Shown one piece after another: positions 28,418-36,417 of a stretch of DNA of 64,000 bases; the stretch's first letter is position 1; each line of letters starts with the position of its first letter. Origin of the DNA: Halomonas rhizosphaerae (GTDB taxonomy: Bacteria > Pseudomonadota > Gammaproteobacteria > Pseudomonadales > Halomonadaceae); assembly GCF_030010555.1 (NCBI RefSeq), contig NZ_JASCQP010000045.1, positions 85,802 to 149,801 on the forward strand. Direction: 5' to 3'. A program made the translations under genes and the position numbers. Under the pieces are notes generated by a model. That model saw only the letters and a list, made by a program, of their open reading frames with translations, was not told the origin of the DNA and did not search any database.

Positions 28418-28773
28418 TCCGACTGAGGCTCTATACCACCCTGGGCTGTCATCTCTGCGAACAGCTGGAGGCGGTGCTGGCGAGCCTGTGTGCCGAGCGG
28501 TACCGGCTGGAGCGGGTCGAGATCAGCGAGGACGAGGGGCTGGTCGCGCGCTATGGGGTGCGCATCCCGGTCCTGGTGGACGAGGCGGGGAAGGAGCTGG
28601 ACCGCGGCATGGAACCCCACCGTCTGGCCGGCTGGCTGGCGTCGCGGGGCTGGCTGGACGAGACCGCCTGGCAGCAGCTGCAGCAACAGCTCAGTGGCGA
28701 GACGTCGCCCGGGGTGACGAAGAGGGCGGCGAAGGGGGCAACCCTGCGCGGCGGGCGGCGCTATCTGGGCTGA
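28414..28773 (+). CDS. Glutaredoxin-like thiol-disulfide protein
   Basis: Thioredoxin-fold protein of 119 residues with an N-terminal strand and active site YTTLGCHLCEQL (Cys12 and Cys15, CHLC). This type is often annotated glutaredoxin family or DUF836. The cis-Pro region RIPVLVDEAGKELDRGM follows at about 49-65. After the about 85-residue domain there is a basic tail (KRAAKGATLRGGRRYLG). The start overlaps the rlmL stop by four bases, indicating coupled translation. Substrate unknown; a link to the RNA methyltransferase is only positional. Confidence 0.8.
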   Translation: MIRLRLYTTLGCHLCEQLEAVLASLCAERYRLERVEISEDEGLVARYGVRIPVLVDEAGKELDRGMEPHRLAGWLASRGWLDETAWQQLQQQLSGETSPGVTKRAAKGATLRGGRRYLG

Positions 28774-28797
28774 TGGCCCTCGGCCGGCATCCGGCGC

Positions 28798-29079
28798 CTA
28801 CAGCGAGTCCAGCAGCGAGAGCTGGCTGACGGCATCGCGTCCCTCGGCGCTCTCGGCCTCCACCTCCAGCACCTTGCGAAAGCCCCGCGAGGACAGGATG
28901 GTGGTCTCGTCGGCCAGCCACATCATCGCCTGGTCGTGGTCATCGGCCAGGCGATGCTTCAGGCCGCCGAACTGGGTGCCGATCTGCCCCCAGGCACGGC
29001 TGAAGATCCAGTCGCCGAACATGTCCTGATGGACATGCACCAGCACATAGTCATGGTCGGTTTCCCAGCGGACGATCAC
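28798..29079 (-). CDS. Stand-alone WGR-like domain protein
   Basis: 93-residue protein starting at GTG 29079 behind CGGGAGC. The sequence MIVRWETDHDYVLVHVHQDM, then FGDWIFSRAWGQIGTQFGG and LKHRLADDHDQAMMWLADE, matches the pattern of WGR domains (strand, FGDW, WGRxGT, alternating basic segment). Gln32 replaces the Arg of WGR. In eukaryotes WGR domains bind nucleic acid in PARPs. Here the domain makes up nearly the whole protein, so it could be a small nucleic-acid-binding or adaptor protein. Longer frames upstream have implausible Arg/Pro-rich N-termini. Confidence 0.6.
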   Translation of the reverse strand: MIVRWETDHDYVLVHVHQDMFGDWIFSRAWGQIGTQFGGLKHRLADDHDQAMMWLADETTILSSRGFRKVLEVEAESAEGRDAVSQLSLLDSL

Positions 29080-29195
29080 GGCAGCTCCCGAGGTGGCGGG
29101 CGCCGCAGGTCTGCGGCGCGCGGGTGGTAATGGCGGTATTGTAAGGGCTTGGGCACACTGAACAAGTCGTATCACCAGCAGGACGGGAGCCAGCC

Positions 29196-30359
29196 ATGAG
29201 AATCGTCGTCGACGCCAACGTGCCCGCCGCGGATACCTGCTTCGGGGCACTGGGCGAGGTGGTCCGCCTGCCGGGGCGCGAGATCGATGCCGCCGCGCTT
29301 CAGGAAGCCGACGCCCTGGTGGTGCGCTCCATCACCCGCGTCGACGAGGCCCTGCTGGCCCGTGCCGCCCGGCTGCGCTTCGTCGGGACCTGCACCATCG
29401 GCACCGACCACGTGGACGAGGGGGCCCTGGCCGAGCGCGGCGTCGCCTTTGCCAGTGCCCCGGGCTGCAATGCCGAGGCGGTGGTGGACTACGTGCTGGG
29501 CAGCCTGGCGACCCTGGCCGAGCGCCAGGGGTGGCGGCTGGCCGAGCGCCGCGTCGGCATCGTTGGCGTGGGCAACGTGGGCGGGCGGCTGCTCGAGCGT
29601 CTCACGGCCATGGGCATCGACTGCCTGGCCTGCGATCCGCCCCGCGTGGCGGCGGAAGTCACCGAGGGGGAGGGGCTGGCCGGCTTCGTGGACCTGGGTA
29701 CCCTGATCGACGAATGCGACGTGATCTGCCTGCATACCCCGCTGGTGACCGAGGGATCCCATCCGACATGGCACCTGCTCGATGCCCAGCGCATCGCGGC
29801 CCTGGCCCCGGGCTGCGTGCTGCTCAACGCCGGACGCGGCGACTGCGTGGATGGCCAGGCACTGCGGCAGCGGCTGGCGGGGCAGGGCGATGTCACCGCG
29901 GTGCTCGATGTCTGGGAGCACGAACCCGCCATCGACAGCGGCCTGGCGGATCTCGCCGCCATCGCCACGCCGCATGTCGCCGGCTATAGCCTGGACGGCA
30001 AGCTGCGCGGCACCCAACGGATCTATCGCGCCCTGGCCCGGCATGTCGGCCTGCCGGCGCGACTGACGCTGGCGGACCTCGCGCCCCCGCCCCCGGTCAG
30101 ACGTCTGGTCCTGGACGCCGGCTTCTGCCCCGAGGAGGCGCTGCGCCTATGCCTGCGCGCCGTCTACGACGTGCGACGTGACCACGACAGCCTGCACCGC
30201 GAGGCCCGCCGCCAAGGCATGGCCAAGGGCTTCGATGCCTGCCGGGCGGCCTATCCGCTGCGCCGGGAGCTCGCGACCCTCGACATCGAGCTTCGCGAGG
30301 GGGCCCAAGATCTCGCGCCGCTGCTGAGCGGCGCGGGCTTCCGGGTTGCCACCACCTGA
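29196..30359 (+). CDS. pdxB: Erythronate-4-phosphate dehydrogenase
   Basis: Second step of DXP-dependent pyridoxal 5'-phosphate synthesis. The start MRIVVDANVPAADTCFGALG gives 387 residues. Motifs are VGTCTIGTDHVDEG, APGCNAEAVVDYVLGSL, the Rossmann GVGNVGGRL near residue 124, CLHTPLVTEGSHPTWHL, NAGRGDCVDG and VLDVWEHEP, followed by the PdxB-specific C-terminal dimerisation domain. It is divergent from the WGR gene and convergent with htpX. Confidence 0.96.
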   Translation: MRIVVDANVPAADTCFGALGEVVRLPGREIDAAALQEADALVVRSITRVDEALLARAARLRFVGTCTIGTDHVDEGALAERGVAFASAPGCNAEAVVDYVLGSLATLAERQGWRLAERRVGIVGVGNVGGRLLERLTAMGIDCLACDPPRVAAEVTEGEGLAGFVDLGTLIDECDVICLHTPLVTEGSHPTWHLLDAQRIAALAPGCVLLNAGRGDCVDGQALRQRLAGQGDVTAVLDVWEHEPAIDSGLADLAAIATPHVAGYSLDGKLRGTQRIYRALARHVGLPARLTLADLAPPPPVRRLVLDAGFCPEEALRLCLRAVYDVRRDHDSLHREARRQGMAKGFDACRAAYPLRRELATLDIELREGAQDLAPLLSGAGFRVATT

Positions 30360-30380
30360 CGACGATGGGGCGATAAACGA

Positions 30381-30411
30381 CAGCGGGCCCGCCGAATTGG
30401 CGGGCCCGCTG
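30381..30411. terminator. Hairpin between convergent pdxB and htpX
   Basis: A perfect 13-bp stem (30381-30393 with 30399-30411) has a GAATT loop. There is no long T-run on either side. Its position between convergent genes suggests bidirectional termination. Confidence 0.65.
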
Positions 30412-30431
30412 AGTATCAGCAAAGGGTCGGC

Positions 30432-31331
30432 TTACTGCCGGTAGGCGGCCTCCTTCAACGCACGGATGCGATCATCCAGCGGCGGATGGCTGGCGAACAG
30501 CTTCTCCATCAGCGAGCGCGTCTGGCCCTTGGTGATGGCCATGGCCCGCATGGTATCCGGCATCTGGTCGGGCATCTCTGTCTCGGCCTTGAGGCGAGCC
30601 AGGGCGTTGATCATGGCGCCGCTGCCGGCGAGCTGCGCGCCGGCGCTGTCCGCGCGGTACTCCCGGAAGCGCGAGAACCAGGCGACGATGGCCGAGGCGA
30701 TCAGCCCGAAGACGATCTCGGCGACGATCACCACCGCGAAGTAGCCCATGAAGCCCAAGCCGCCGCCATCGTCGCGACGCAGAAAACTGTCGACCAGCTG
30801 GGCCACCACGCGGGCGAAAAACATCACGAAGGTGTTGAGAACGCCCTGGATCAGGGCCAGGGTGACCATGTCGCCGTTGGCCACGTGGCCGATCTCGTGG
30901 GCCAGTACCGCGCGCACCTCTTCCGGGCGCATGCGGTTGAGCAGGCCGGCGGAGACCGCCACCAGGGCGTCATCCTTGTTCCAGCCGGTGGCGAAGGCGT
31001 TGGACTGCTGGGCCGGAAAGATGCCCACCTCGGGGGTCTTGATGCCGGCATCACGGGCCAGTTCCGCCACGGTATCCACCAGCCACTTCTCGGTGGCGTT
31101 GGAGGGCGACTCGATGATCACGGTGCCGGTGGTGCGCTTGGCCATCCACTTGGAGATGAACAGCGAGACCATCGAGCCGGCCATGCCGAAGATGAAGCAG
31201 AAGATCAGCAGGGCATTGAAGTTCATGCCCTGTTCGGTCAGGTAGCCCTCCACCCCCAGCAGGCGCAGGGTGATGCTCGCCACCACGATCACGGCCAGGT
31301 TGGTGCCCAGGAAGAGCAGGATTCTCATCAT
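30432..31331 (-). CDS. htpX: Membrane-bound zinc protease HtpX
   Basis: M48 metalloprotease of the inner membrane that cooperates with FtsH in membrane-protein quality control. It has 299 residues. Two N-terminal membrane helices ([20 protein letters not shown] and [20 protein letters not shown]) are followed by the catalytic HEIGH at 145-149 and two further hydrophobic segments near 160-200. [13 protein letters not shown] supplies the third zinc ligand. The double-Met start [11 protein letters not shown] is as in E. coli. Confidence 0.96.
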   Translation of the reverse strand: MMRILLFLGTNLAVIVVASITLRLLGVEGYLTEQGMNFNALLIFCFIFGMAGSMVSLFISKWMAKRTTGTVIIESPSNATEKWLVDTVAELARDAGIKTPEVGIFPAQQSNAFATGWNKDDALVAVSAGLLNRMRPEEVRAVLAHEIGHVANGDMVTLALIQGVLNTFVMFFARVVAQLVDSFLRRDDGGGLGFMGYFAVVIVAEIVFGLIASAIVAWFSRFREYRADSAGAQLAGSGAMINALARLKAETEMPDQMPDTMRAMAITKGQTRSLMEKLFASHPPLDDRIRALKEAAYRQ

Positions 31332-31407
31332 TGCCGGAAATCTCCAGTCGTCGGAAAGGGGTTGCCGCTCTCAGCGGCCTGCACAAGCTGTTGCTTAGAT
31401 ACGCGCT

Positions 31408-31434
31408 TGCCCGCCGGGTTTCAAGCGGCGGGCA
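31408..31434 (-). terminator. Hairpin downstream of alaA
   Basis: A 9-bp perfect stem TGCCCGCCG / CGGCGGGCA with a 9-base loop lies 19 bases after the alaA stop. There is no T-run, so it may act as an attenuator or 3' protective stem. Confidence 0.45.
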
Positions 31435-31452
31435 GAAGGGGCATGCTCCGGC

Positions 31453-32682
31453 CTACTGGCGGTAGCGCGACAGGAACCGGGCGAAGCGGTCCAGGGCGTC
31501 CTCGAGCTGGTCGGCCCAGGGCAGGGTGACGATGCGCACATGGTCGGGGTCGGGCCAGTTGAAGGCCGTGCCCTGCACCAGCAGAATCTTCTCCTGCAGC
31601 AGCAGGTCGAGCACCAGCTGCTGGTCGTCGCGGATGTTGAACACCTTGGGGTCGAGCCGTGGGAAGGCGTAGAGGGCTCCCTTGGGCCGGGTACAGCTGA
31701 CCCCGGGGATGGCATTAAGCTTCTCGACGGTGATGTCGCGCTGGGCAAGCAGGCGGCCGCCGGGCAGGATCAGGTCGTTGATCGACTGGTAGCCCCCCAG
31801 GGCGGTCTGGATCGCGTGCTGGGCCGGCACGTTGGCACACAGGCGCATCGAGGCCAGCATGGTCAGCCCCTGGATGAAGTCGGCCGCGCGCTGCTTGGCG
31901 ATGTTCCCCGAGAGGATCATCCAGCCGCTGCGGAATCCGGCGCAGCGATAGCTCTTGGAGAGCCCGTTCATGGTCACCACCAGCTGGTCCTCGCCGGCCA
32001 GCGCCCCGGTGGAGACGTGCTCGACCCCGTCGTAGAGGATCTTGTCGTAGATCTCGTCGGAGAACACCACCAGGTCGTGTTCCCGGGCGATTTCCAATAG
32101 CTCGCGCACCACCGCCGGCGGATAGACGGCCCCGGTGGGGTTGTTGGGGTTGATGATCACGATCGCGCGGGTGTGGGCGGTGACCTTGGCGCGGATGTCG
32201 GCCATGTCCGGCGCCCAGTCGGCCTGCTCGTCGCACAGGTAGTGCACGGCATGGCCGCCCGAGAGGTTGGCCGCCGCGGTCCACAGCGGGTAGTCCGGGG
32301 CCGGGATCAGCACCTCGTCACCGTCGTTGAGCAGCGCCTGCATGGCCATCACGATCAGCTCGGAGACGCCGTTGCCGATGTAGATGTCCTCAATGCCGAC
32401 GCCGGGTATCTCCTTGCGTTGGCACTCCTGCATGATCGCCTTGCGCGCCGAGTAGAGCCCCTTGGAGTCGCAGTAGCCCTGGGCGGTGGGCAGGTTGCGC
32501 ATCACGTCTTGGAGGATCTCTTCCGGCGCCTCGAAGCCGAAGGGGGCGGGGTTGCCGATATTCAGCTTGAGGACGCGCTGGCCTTCCTCTTCCAGCCGCT
32601 TGGCGTGCTCGAGCACCGGGCCGCGGATGTCGTAGCAGACGTTCTCGAGCTTGTGTGATTTCCTGATGGGGGGAGTGTCCAT
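31453..32682 (-). CDS. alaA: Alanine aminotransferase AlaA (pyridoxal-phosphate class I)
   Basis: PLP enzyme that forms alanine from pyruvate and glutamate. From the ATG at 32682 it has 409 residues and starts MDTPPIRKSHKLENVCYDIR, as in the AlaA/YfbQ family. Motifs are LNIGNPAPFGFEAPEEIL, IYIGNGVSELIVMAMQALL, NPNNPTGAVY, VFSDEIYDKILYDG and the PLP-lysine segment NGLSKSYRCAGFRSGWM. The frame extends upstream but without family similarity. It lies 76 bases downstream of rbgA on the same strand. Confidence 0.92.
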   Translation of the reverse strand: MDTPPIRKSHKLENVCYDIRGPVLEHAKRLEEEGQRVLKLNIGNPAPFGFEAPEEILQDVMRNLPTAQGYCDSKGLYSARKAIMQECQRKEIPGVGIEDIYIGNGVSELIVMAMQALLNDGDEVLIPAPDYPLWTAAANLSGGHAVHYLCDEQADWAPDMADIRAKVTAHTRAIVIINPNNPTGAVYPPAVVRELLEIAREHDLVVFSDEIYDKILYDGVEHVSTGALAGEDQLVVTMNGLSKSYRCAGFRSGWMILSGNIAKQRAADFIQGLTMLASMRLCANVPAQHAIQTALGGYQSINDLILPGGRLLAQRDITVEKLNAIPGVSCTRPKGALYAFPRLDPKVFNIRDDQQLVLDLLLQEKILLVQGTAFNWPDPDHVRIVTLPWADQLEDALDRFARFLSRYRQ

Positions 32683-32758
32683 GGGCGCTGAGATCCAGTG
32701 ATGTCGGTGTGCCGCCTCTGCCGGGGCGGGCGTGGTCTCGGGGCATGATTGCCGGTGA

Positions 32759-33724
32759 TTATGCGGGCTCGGCACCGTCGCTACCAGCCGTGTCGGCGGC
32801 GTCCGGTTCGGGTTCGGCCGGGATGTCCGCCGGCGTCTCCAGGGTCAACCGGCCCAGCTTGCCGTCCCGCAGCTCGTGAAGCAGCACCTCGGCACCGCGG
32901 TGCAGGTCGACCTCGCCACCGGGGCGCAGCCCGCCGCGCTTGGCGGCGATCTCGGCGAGTATCGCATGGCCGTCGAAGCCGGCCAGGGCGAGCAGGTCGA
33001 CCCGCACCGGGCCATCGGCCTCGACCTGCCCGGCCTCGGGGTGGGGGGCGTACGCGGGCAGGGTCTTGAGTTTGTAGCGTGCCTTGAGGGCCTCGGGATA
33101 GCGCCTGGCCAGTTCTGCGGCGGCGACCACCGCGACCTCCACGTAGTCGATGGCGGTATCGCGGATGGCGCCGCTGGCGGCCAGGCGGTGGGCGCTGGCC
33201 TGGTCCTCGATCTTGGGCCACAGCACCCCGGGGGTATCGATCAGTGCCACGCGGCCGCCGATGCGCACCTTCTGCTGGCGCTTGGTCACCGCCGGCTCGT
33301 TGCCCGTCTTGGCGATGGTGCGCCCGGCCAGGCCGTTGATCAGGGTCGACTTGCCCACGTTGGGAATGCCCATGACCATCACCCGCACGTCGCGGTCGGC
33401 GCGCACCTCGCCGGCCAGTTCGTGGCACAGTTTGGGGATGCGCTTGAGCTCCCGGGCCTGGGTGGTGGTCACCGCCAGGGCCCGCGTGTCGTCCTGGGCA
33501 TCGAAGAAGCCGACCCACTCGCGGGTCCGCTCGGGGTCGGCGAGGTCGGCCCGCGAGAGGACCTTCAACACCGGCTTGTGGCGGGTCAGCTCGGCCAGCA
33601 TGGGGTTGGCGCTGGAGTAGGGCAGGCGGGCGTCGAGGACCTCGATCACCACGTCGATCTCCGGTAGCGCCTCGAGGATCTGCCGGCGCGCCTTGTTCAT
33701 GTGTCCCGGGTACCAGCCGAGCAT
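32759..33724 (-). CDS. rbgA: Ribosome biogenesis GTPase YlqF/RbgA
   Basis: Circularly permuted GTPase involved in large-subunit assembly. It starts MLGWYPGHMNKARRQILE with an AGGAGAGG ribosome-binding site, 321 residues. The G4-equivalent LSRADLAD (about 56-63) precedes G1 GIPNVGKST (119-127) and G3 DTPGVLWPK, confirming the permuted order. The protein ends with an acidic Pro/Ala-rich tail (AEPEPDAADTAGSDGAEPA). Transcription continues towards alaA. Confidence 0.92.
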   Translation of the reverse strand: MLGWYPGHMNKARRQILEALPEIDVVIEVLDARLPYSSANPMLAELTRHKPVLKVLSRADLADPERTREWVGFFDAQDDTRALAVTTTQARELKRIPKLCHELAGEVRADRDVRVMVMGIPNVGKSTLINGLAGRTIAKTGNEPAVTKRQQKVRIGGRVALIDTPGVLWPKIEDQASAHRLAASGAIRDTAIDYVEVAVVAAAELARRYPEALKARYKLKTLPAYAPHPEAGQVEADGPVRVDLLALAGFDGHAILAEIAAKRGGLRPGGEVDLHRGAEVLLHELRDGKLGRLTLETPADIPAEPEPDAADTAGSDGAEPA

Positions 33725-33746
33725 CGAGCCTCTCCTGCATGCGCAT

Positions 33747-33786
33747 GAATGAAAACGGCCGCCCATCATAGCAGATGGGCGGCCGT
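33747..33786 (-). terminator. Rho-independent terminator of msrB
   Basis: A 13-bp perfect stem (33755-33767 with 33774-33786, 6-base loop) is followed on the minus strand by TTTTC, 28 bases after the msrB stop. Confidence 0.85.
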
Positions 33787-33814
33787 GTCAGGGGAGGGCG
33801 GTAACGGGCAGGGA

Positions 33815-34216
33815 CTACTCCCCGGCGTGGAACTGAATCGCCACCGAATTGATGCAGTAGCGCAGCCCGGTGGTCTCCTGGGGGCCATCGGGGAAGACAT
33901 GGCCGAGGTGGGCGTCGCAGCGCGCGCAGGTCACCTCGGTGCGCTGCATGCCGTGGCTGGTGTCGGTCTGCTCCGCCACGCAGCTCGGCGTGAAGGGACG
34001 GTCGAAGCTGGGCCAGCCGCAGCCGGCGTCGAACTTGTGCTCGTTCTCGAACAGCGGGGCGTTGCAGCAGACACAGTGGTAGATGCCGTGCTCGTCACTC
34101 ACGTGGTAATGGCCGCTGAAGGGCGGCTCGGTGCCTTTCTCGCGGGTGACGCGGTACTGCTCGGGCGTCAGCTGCTGCTGCCATTCGGCATCGCTCTTCT
34201 GGATCTTGCTGCGCAT
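33815..34216 (-). CDS. msrB: Peptide-methionine (R)-S-oxide reductase MsrB
   Basis: Repairs the R epimer of methionine sulfoxide in proteins. 133 residues. Zinc-binding cysteines are at 48/51 (CVCC) and 97/100 (CARC). The catalytic region is [19 protein letters not shown] with Cys121 as the nucleophile. AGCGWPSF is the substrate-site motif. It lies upstream of rbgA and is separated from it by a terminator. Confidence 0.97.
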   Translation of the reverse strand: MRSKIQKSDAEWQQQLTPEQYRVTREKGTEPPFSGHYHVSDEHGIYHCVCCNAPLFENEHKFDAGCGWPSFDRPFTPSCVAEQTDTSHGMQRTEVTCARCDAHLGHVFPDGPQETTGLRYCINSVAIQFHAGE

Positions 34217-34349
34217 GGCCTCTACTCCTTGTCATGGCGCCGGGTGCGGGCCCAGCGCGTATCACTTCCATTCTGACATCAACATGGGTGGGTGTTTCCA
34301 GTCACCGGGCAGTATCGGTCACGGGATATCAACGCCTGGCGAGACCCGC

Positions 34350-34378
34350 TTGACAGCTTCCCGGGTGCTGGGTAATAT
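34350..34378 (+). promoter_or_regulatory. Promoter of the tRNA-Glu/Gly array
   Basis: A perfect TTGACA (34350-34355) and TAATAT (34373-34378) are separated by 17 bases and followed by a GC-rich discriminator (TCGCCGC). This architecture is typical of stringently controlled stable-RNA promoters. The first tRNA starts 32 bases after the -10 box. Confidence 0.9.
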
Positions 34379-34409
34379 TCGCCGCACCTCGACGAGGCGA
34401 GACATTGCG

Positions 34410-34485
34410 TCCCATTCGTCTAGTGGTCCAGGACACCGCCCTTTCACGGCGGTAACAGGGGTTCGAACCCCCTATGGGACGCCAC
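34410..34485 (+). tRNA. tRNA-Glu (anticodon TTC), copy 1
   Basis: 76-base cloverleaf with acceptor GTCCCAT/ATGGGAC, the anticodon loop CTTTCAC, T loop TTCGAAC and encoded CCA. The D arm reads TCTAGTGGTCCAGGA. Confidence 0.98.
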
Positions 34486-34507
34486 TCGACTCATCAGGTG
34501 CCGGAGT

Positions 34508-34582
34508 GCGGGAATAGCTCAGTGGTAGAGCATCGCCTTGCCAAGGCGAGGGTCGCGAGTTCGAATCTCGTTTCCCGCTCCA
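34508..34582 (+). tRNA. tRNA-Gly (anticodon GCC), copy 1
   Basis: 75 bases with acceptor GCGGGAA/TTTCCCGC-type pairing, anticodon loop TTGCCAA, T loop TTCGAAT and encoded CCA. It is followed directly by the small hairpin CTTCC-TACG-GGAAG. Confidence 0.98.
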
Positions 34583-34584
34583 TC

Positions 34585-34700
34585 TTCCTACGGGAAGCTG
34601 GGTTCGGAGGTCAGGTAAGCGAGGGTCGCGAGCTGGTGCGCCAGTCCGACTGATGGCAGCCCCATCGAATCTCGTTTCCCGCTCCAAGCTGTAATAGCTT
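34585..34700 (+). repeat. Spacer with partial tRNA-Gly copy and three small hairpins, copy 1
   Basis: The spacer begins with the tetraloop hairpin CTTCC-TACG-GGAAG (34585-34598). It then repeats tRNA-Gly sequence in two pieces: GCGAGGGTCGCGAG at 34619-34632 and TCGAATCTCGTTTCCCGCTC plus CA at 34665-34686. The pieces are split by an insertion with a CTGG-TGCG-CCAG hairpin. It ends with AAGCT-GTAAT-AGCTT just before the next tRNA-Glu. It cannot fold as a tRNA, so it is a remnant of duplication or a processing signal. Confidence 0.85.
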
Positions 34701-34704
34701 ATGC

Positions 34705-34780
34705 GTCCCATTCGTCTAGTGGTCCAGGACACCGCCCTTTCACGGCGGTAACAGGGGTTCGAACCCCCTATGGGACGCCA
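34705..34780 (+). tRNA. tRNA-Glu (anticodon TTC), copy 2
   Basis: Identical to copy 1 by eye, including the encoded CCA. Confidence 0.98.
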
Positions 34781-34806
34781 CTTCCGGTATTGGCAGTGCG
34801 AGACCT

Positions 34807-34881
34807 GCGGGAATAGCTCAGTGGTAGAGCATCGCCTTGCCAAGGCGAGGGTCGCGAGTTCGAATCTCGTTTCCCGCTCCA
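34807..34881 (+). tRNA. tRNA-Gly (anticodon GCC), copy 2
   Basis: Same sequence as copy 1, 26 bases after tRNA-Glu copy 2, followed by the same tetraloop hairpin. Confidence 0.98.
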
Positions 34882-34883
34882 TC

Positions 34884-34984
34884 TTCCTACGGGAAGCTGG
34901 GTACAGAGGTCAGGTGAGCGAGGGTCACGAGCTGGAATGCCAGCCCAGTCGAATCTCGTTTCCCGCTCCAAGCTTGAACAGCTT
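34884..34984 (+). repeat. Spacer with partial tRNA-Gly copy, copy 2
   Basis: Second version of the spacer. It has CTTCC-TACG-GGAAG, then GCGAGGGTCACGAG at 34918-34931, an insertion forming GCTGG-AATG-CCAGC, the tRNA-Gly 3' end at 34949-34970, and AAGCT-TGAAC-AGCTT. It is shorter than copy 1, but the hairpins keep their stems while the loops differ. Confidence 0.85.
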
Positions 34985-34988
34985 ATGC

Positions 34989-35064
34989 GTCCCATTCGTC
35001 TAGTGGCCTAGGACACCGCCCTTTCACGGCGGTAACAGGGGTTCGAACCCCCTATGGGACGCCA
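34989..35064 (+). tRNA. tRNA-Glu (anticodon TTC), copy 3
   Basis: Differs from copies 1 and 2 in the D loop (TAGTGGCCTAGGA instead of TAGTGGTCCAGGA). Acceptor, anticodon and T arms are the same. Confidence 0.97.
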
Positions 35065-35090
35065 CTTCGCTCGCATGTCGCTCCTTCCAG

Positions 35091-35165
35091 GCGGGAATAG
35101 CTCAGTGGTAGAGCATCGCCTTGCCAAGGCGAGGGTCGCGAGTTCGAATCTCGTTTCCCGCTCCA
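35091..35165 (+). tRNA. tRNA-Gly (anticodon GCC), copy 3
   Basis: Same as the other two copies. It is the last tRNA of the array; the tetraloop hairpin and remnant do not follow it, and no clear terminator is visible before 35262. Confidence 0.97.
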
Positions 35166-35262
35166 TTCGATGTGTCAGGCGCGTTCCCTCCAGCCCTTGC
35201 CTGGACCTTTCGTACTTCGCTCCGTCCCGGATCTACCGCTACATCTCCTCCGGGTAGGCGGA

Positions 35263-35829
35263 TCAGTATGCCCAGACCACGGCCATCAGCACGCCCCACG
35301 CCAGCACGCCGGACGCCATGATGGTATAGGTCGCCGACTGGGCCACCATGTCGTCATCCCCTCGCCGACACAGTCCCTGCAGGCCGTGGTAGATCAGGCT
35401 GCACGAGATGGCCAGTGCCACCAGCACGGCCAGGGCGTTGAGCAGCAGGCTGGGGACGAACAGCACCAGCGAGGCGCTCCATAGCGGCAGCGGGGCCATG
35501 GCGGCCAGCAGGTAGGCATCGTGGTAGTCGATCGACAGTTCCTCCTGGGCGTTGACCACGGCGTGGATCAGCCAGCCCATGATGAAGAAGGTCAGCAGTT
35601 CGGCCAGGAAGAGGATGGTGGTGATGAAGCGCCAGGGGCGTTCGGCGAAGCCGGTGACGAAATCGTCACCGTAGTGGGTGCCGGCGTAGTAGAGCATCAG
35701 CGGGGGGAGCAGCGACATCGGCAGGACCACCAGCCAGGCCAGGGCCGGGATCGGGATCCGTCGCTGCTGGAGCTCCTTCCAGCCCTCAGTGCGCGAGAAG
35801 GGCAGGCGGAAGAGGGTCATGGCGTTCAT
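35263..35829 (-). CDS. YIP1/DUF1282-family membrane protein
   Basis: 188 residues with about five hydrophobic segments: ALAWLVVLPMSLLPPLMLYY near 30, ITTILFLAELLTFFIMGWLI near 70, a segment near 105-120, LLLNALAVLVALAISCSLIY near 130-145, and the C-terminal YTIMASGVLAWGVLMAVVWA. The DAYLLAAMAPLPLW segment fits the YIP1-like family. Function unknown. It shares its upstream region with the divergent marR-like gene, including a palindrome, and may be controlled by it. Confidence 0.65.
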   Translation of the reverse strand: MNAMTLFRLPFSRTEGWKELQQRRIPIPALAWLVVLPMSLLPPLMLYYAGTHYGDDFVTGFAERPWRFITTILFLAELLTFFIMGWLIHAVVNAQEELSIDYHDAYLLAAMAPLPLWSASLVLFVPSLLLNALAVLVALAISCSLIYHGLQGLCRRGDDDMVAQSATYTIMASGVLAWGVLMAVVWAY

Positions 35830-35860
35830 GGGGCACCTCGTGGTCAGGCTCGCTGTTTTG

Positions 35861-35875
35861 TATCATGTTATGATA
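35861..35875. promoter_or_regulatory. Palindromic operator candidate upstream of MarR-type gene
   Basis: TATCATGTTATGATA is a perfect 6-bp inverted repeat with a 3-base centre in an AT-rich island between divergent genes. The size matches MarR-family operators, and it overlaps a possible -10 box (TATGAT, 35869-35874). Confidence 0.55.
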
Positions 35876-35915
35876 TTAATTAGTCGTCGTGTTCCCTTCT
35901 GTCAAGGAAACCCTC

Positions 35916-36347
35916 ATGTCCCGGCCCACCGAGCCATGCCCCGACTCCCTGACCAAGCAGGATTTCGAGCGCCTGTCACACTTCCGTTACCGGCTGCGCT
36001 GCTTCCTGCGCCAGAGCGAGGACATCTGTCGTGACCACGGGCTCACCCCCCTCCAGTACCAGCTGCTGCTGCACCTGAAGGGCTTCACGGGGCGCGAGTG
36101 GGCAAGCGTAGGAGAGCTGGCCGAGCGGCTGCAGGCCAAGCACCATGGCACCGTGGCGCTGGTCGGGCGCTGCGAGGAGGCTGGCCTGGTAGAGCGTCGT
36201 CCCGGACGGGCGGATCGTCGCCGTATGGAGGTGCACCTGCTTGCCAGGGGCGCCGACCTGGCCGAGCGCATCGCGGCCCTGCATCAGCCCGAGCTTCGCC
36301 ACCTGCAGGAGGAGTTCTCCCTGCCGGGCTGGGAGGGCGAACCTTGA
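35916..36347 (+). CDS. MarR-family transcriptional regulator
   Basis: 143 residues from the ATG at 35916 behind AAGGAAA. The winged-helix region reads GLTPLQYQLLLHLKGF, VGELAERLQAKHHGTVALVG (recognition helix), then CEEAGLVERRPGRADRRRME (wing), the MarR layout. Helices at both ends form the dimer interface. It lies upstream of the ABC exporter genes (70 bases) and divergent from the YIP1-like gene. A palindrome in the spacer suggests autoregulation; the ligand is unknown. Confidence 0.85.
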   Translation: MSRPTEPCPDSLTKQDFERLSHFRYRLRCFLRQSEDICRDHGLTPLQYQLLLHLKGFTGREWASVGELAERLQAKHHGTVALVGRCEEAGLVERRPGRADRRRMEVHLLARGADLAERIAALHQPELRHLQEEFSLPGWEGEP

Positions 36348-36417
36348 AGTTTCCCGGGTCATCCCCATTTCACGGGGTTCTCGCGACGACTTCCATTTTT
36401 CTCTGACGGGATCGCAC

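Noticed and set aside
34619..34970. Additional functional tRNA-Gly genes in the spacers
   Set aside because: The acceptor, D and anticodon arms are missing or interrupted by insertions; only 3'-half sequence is present.
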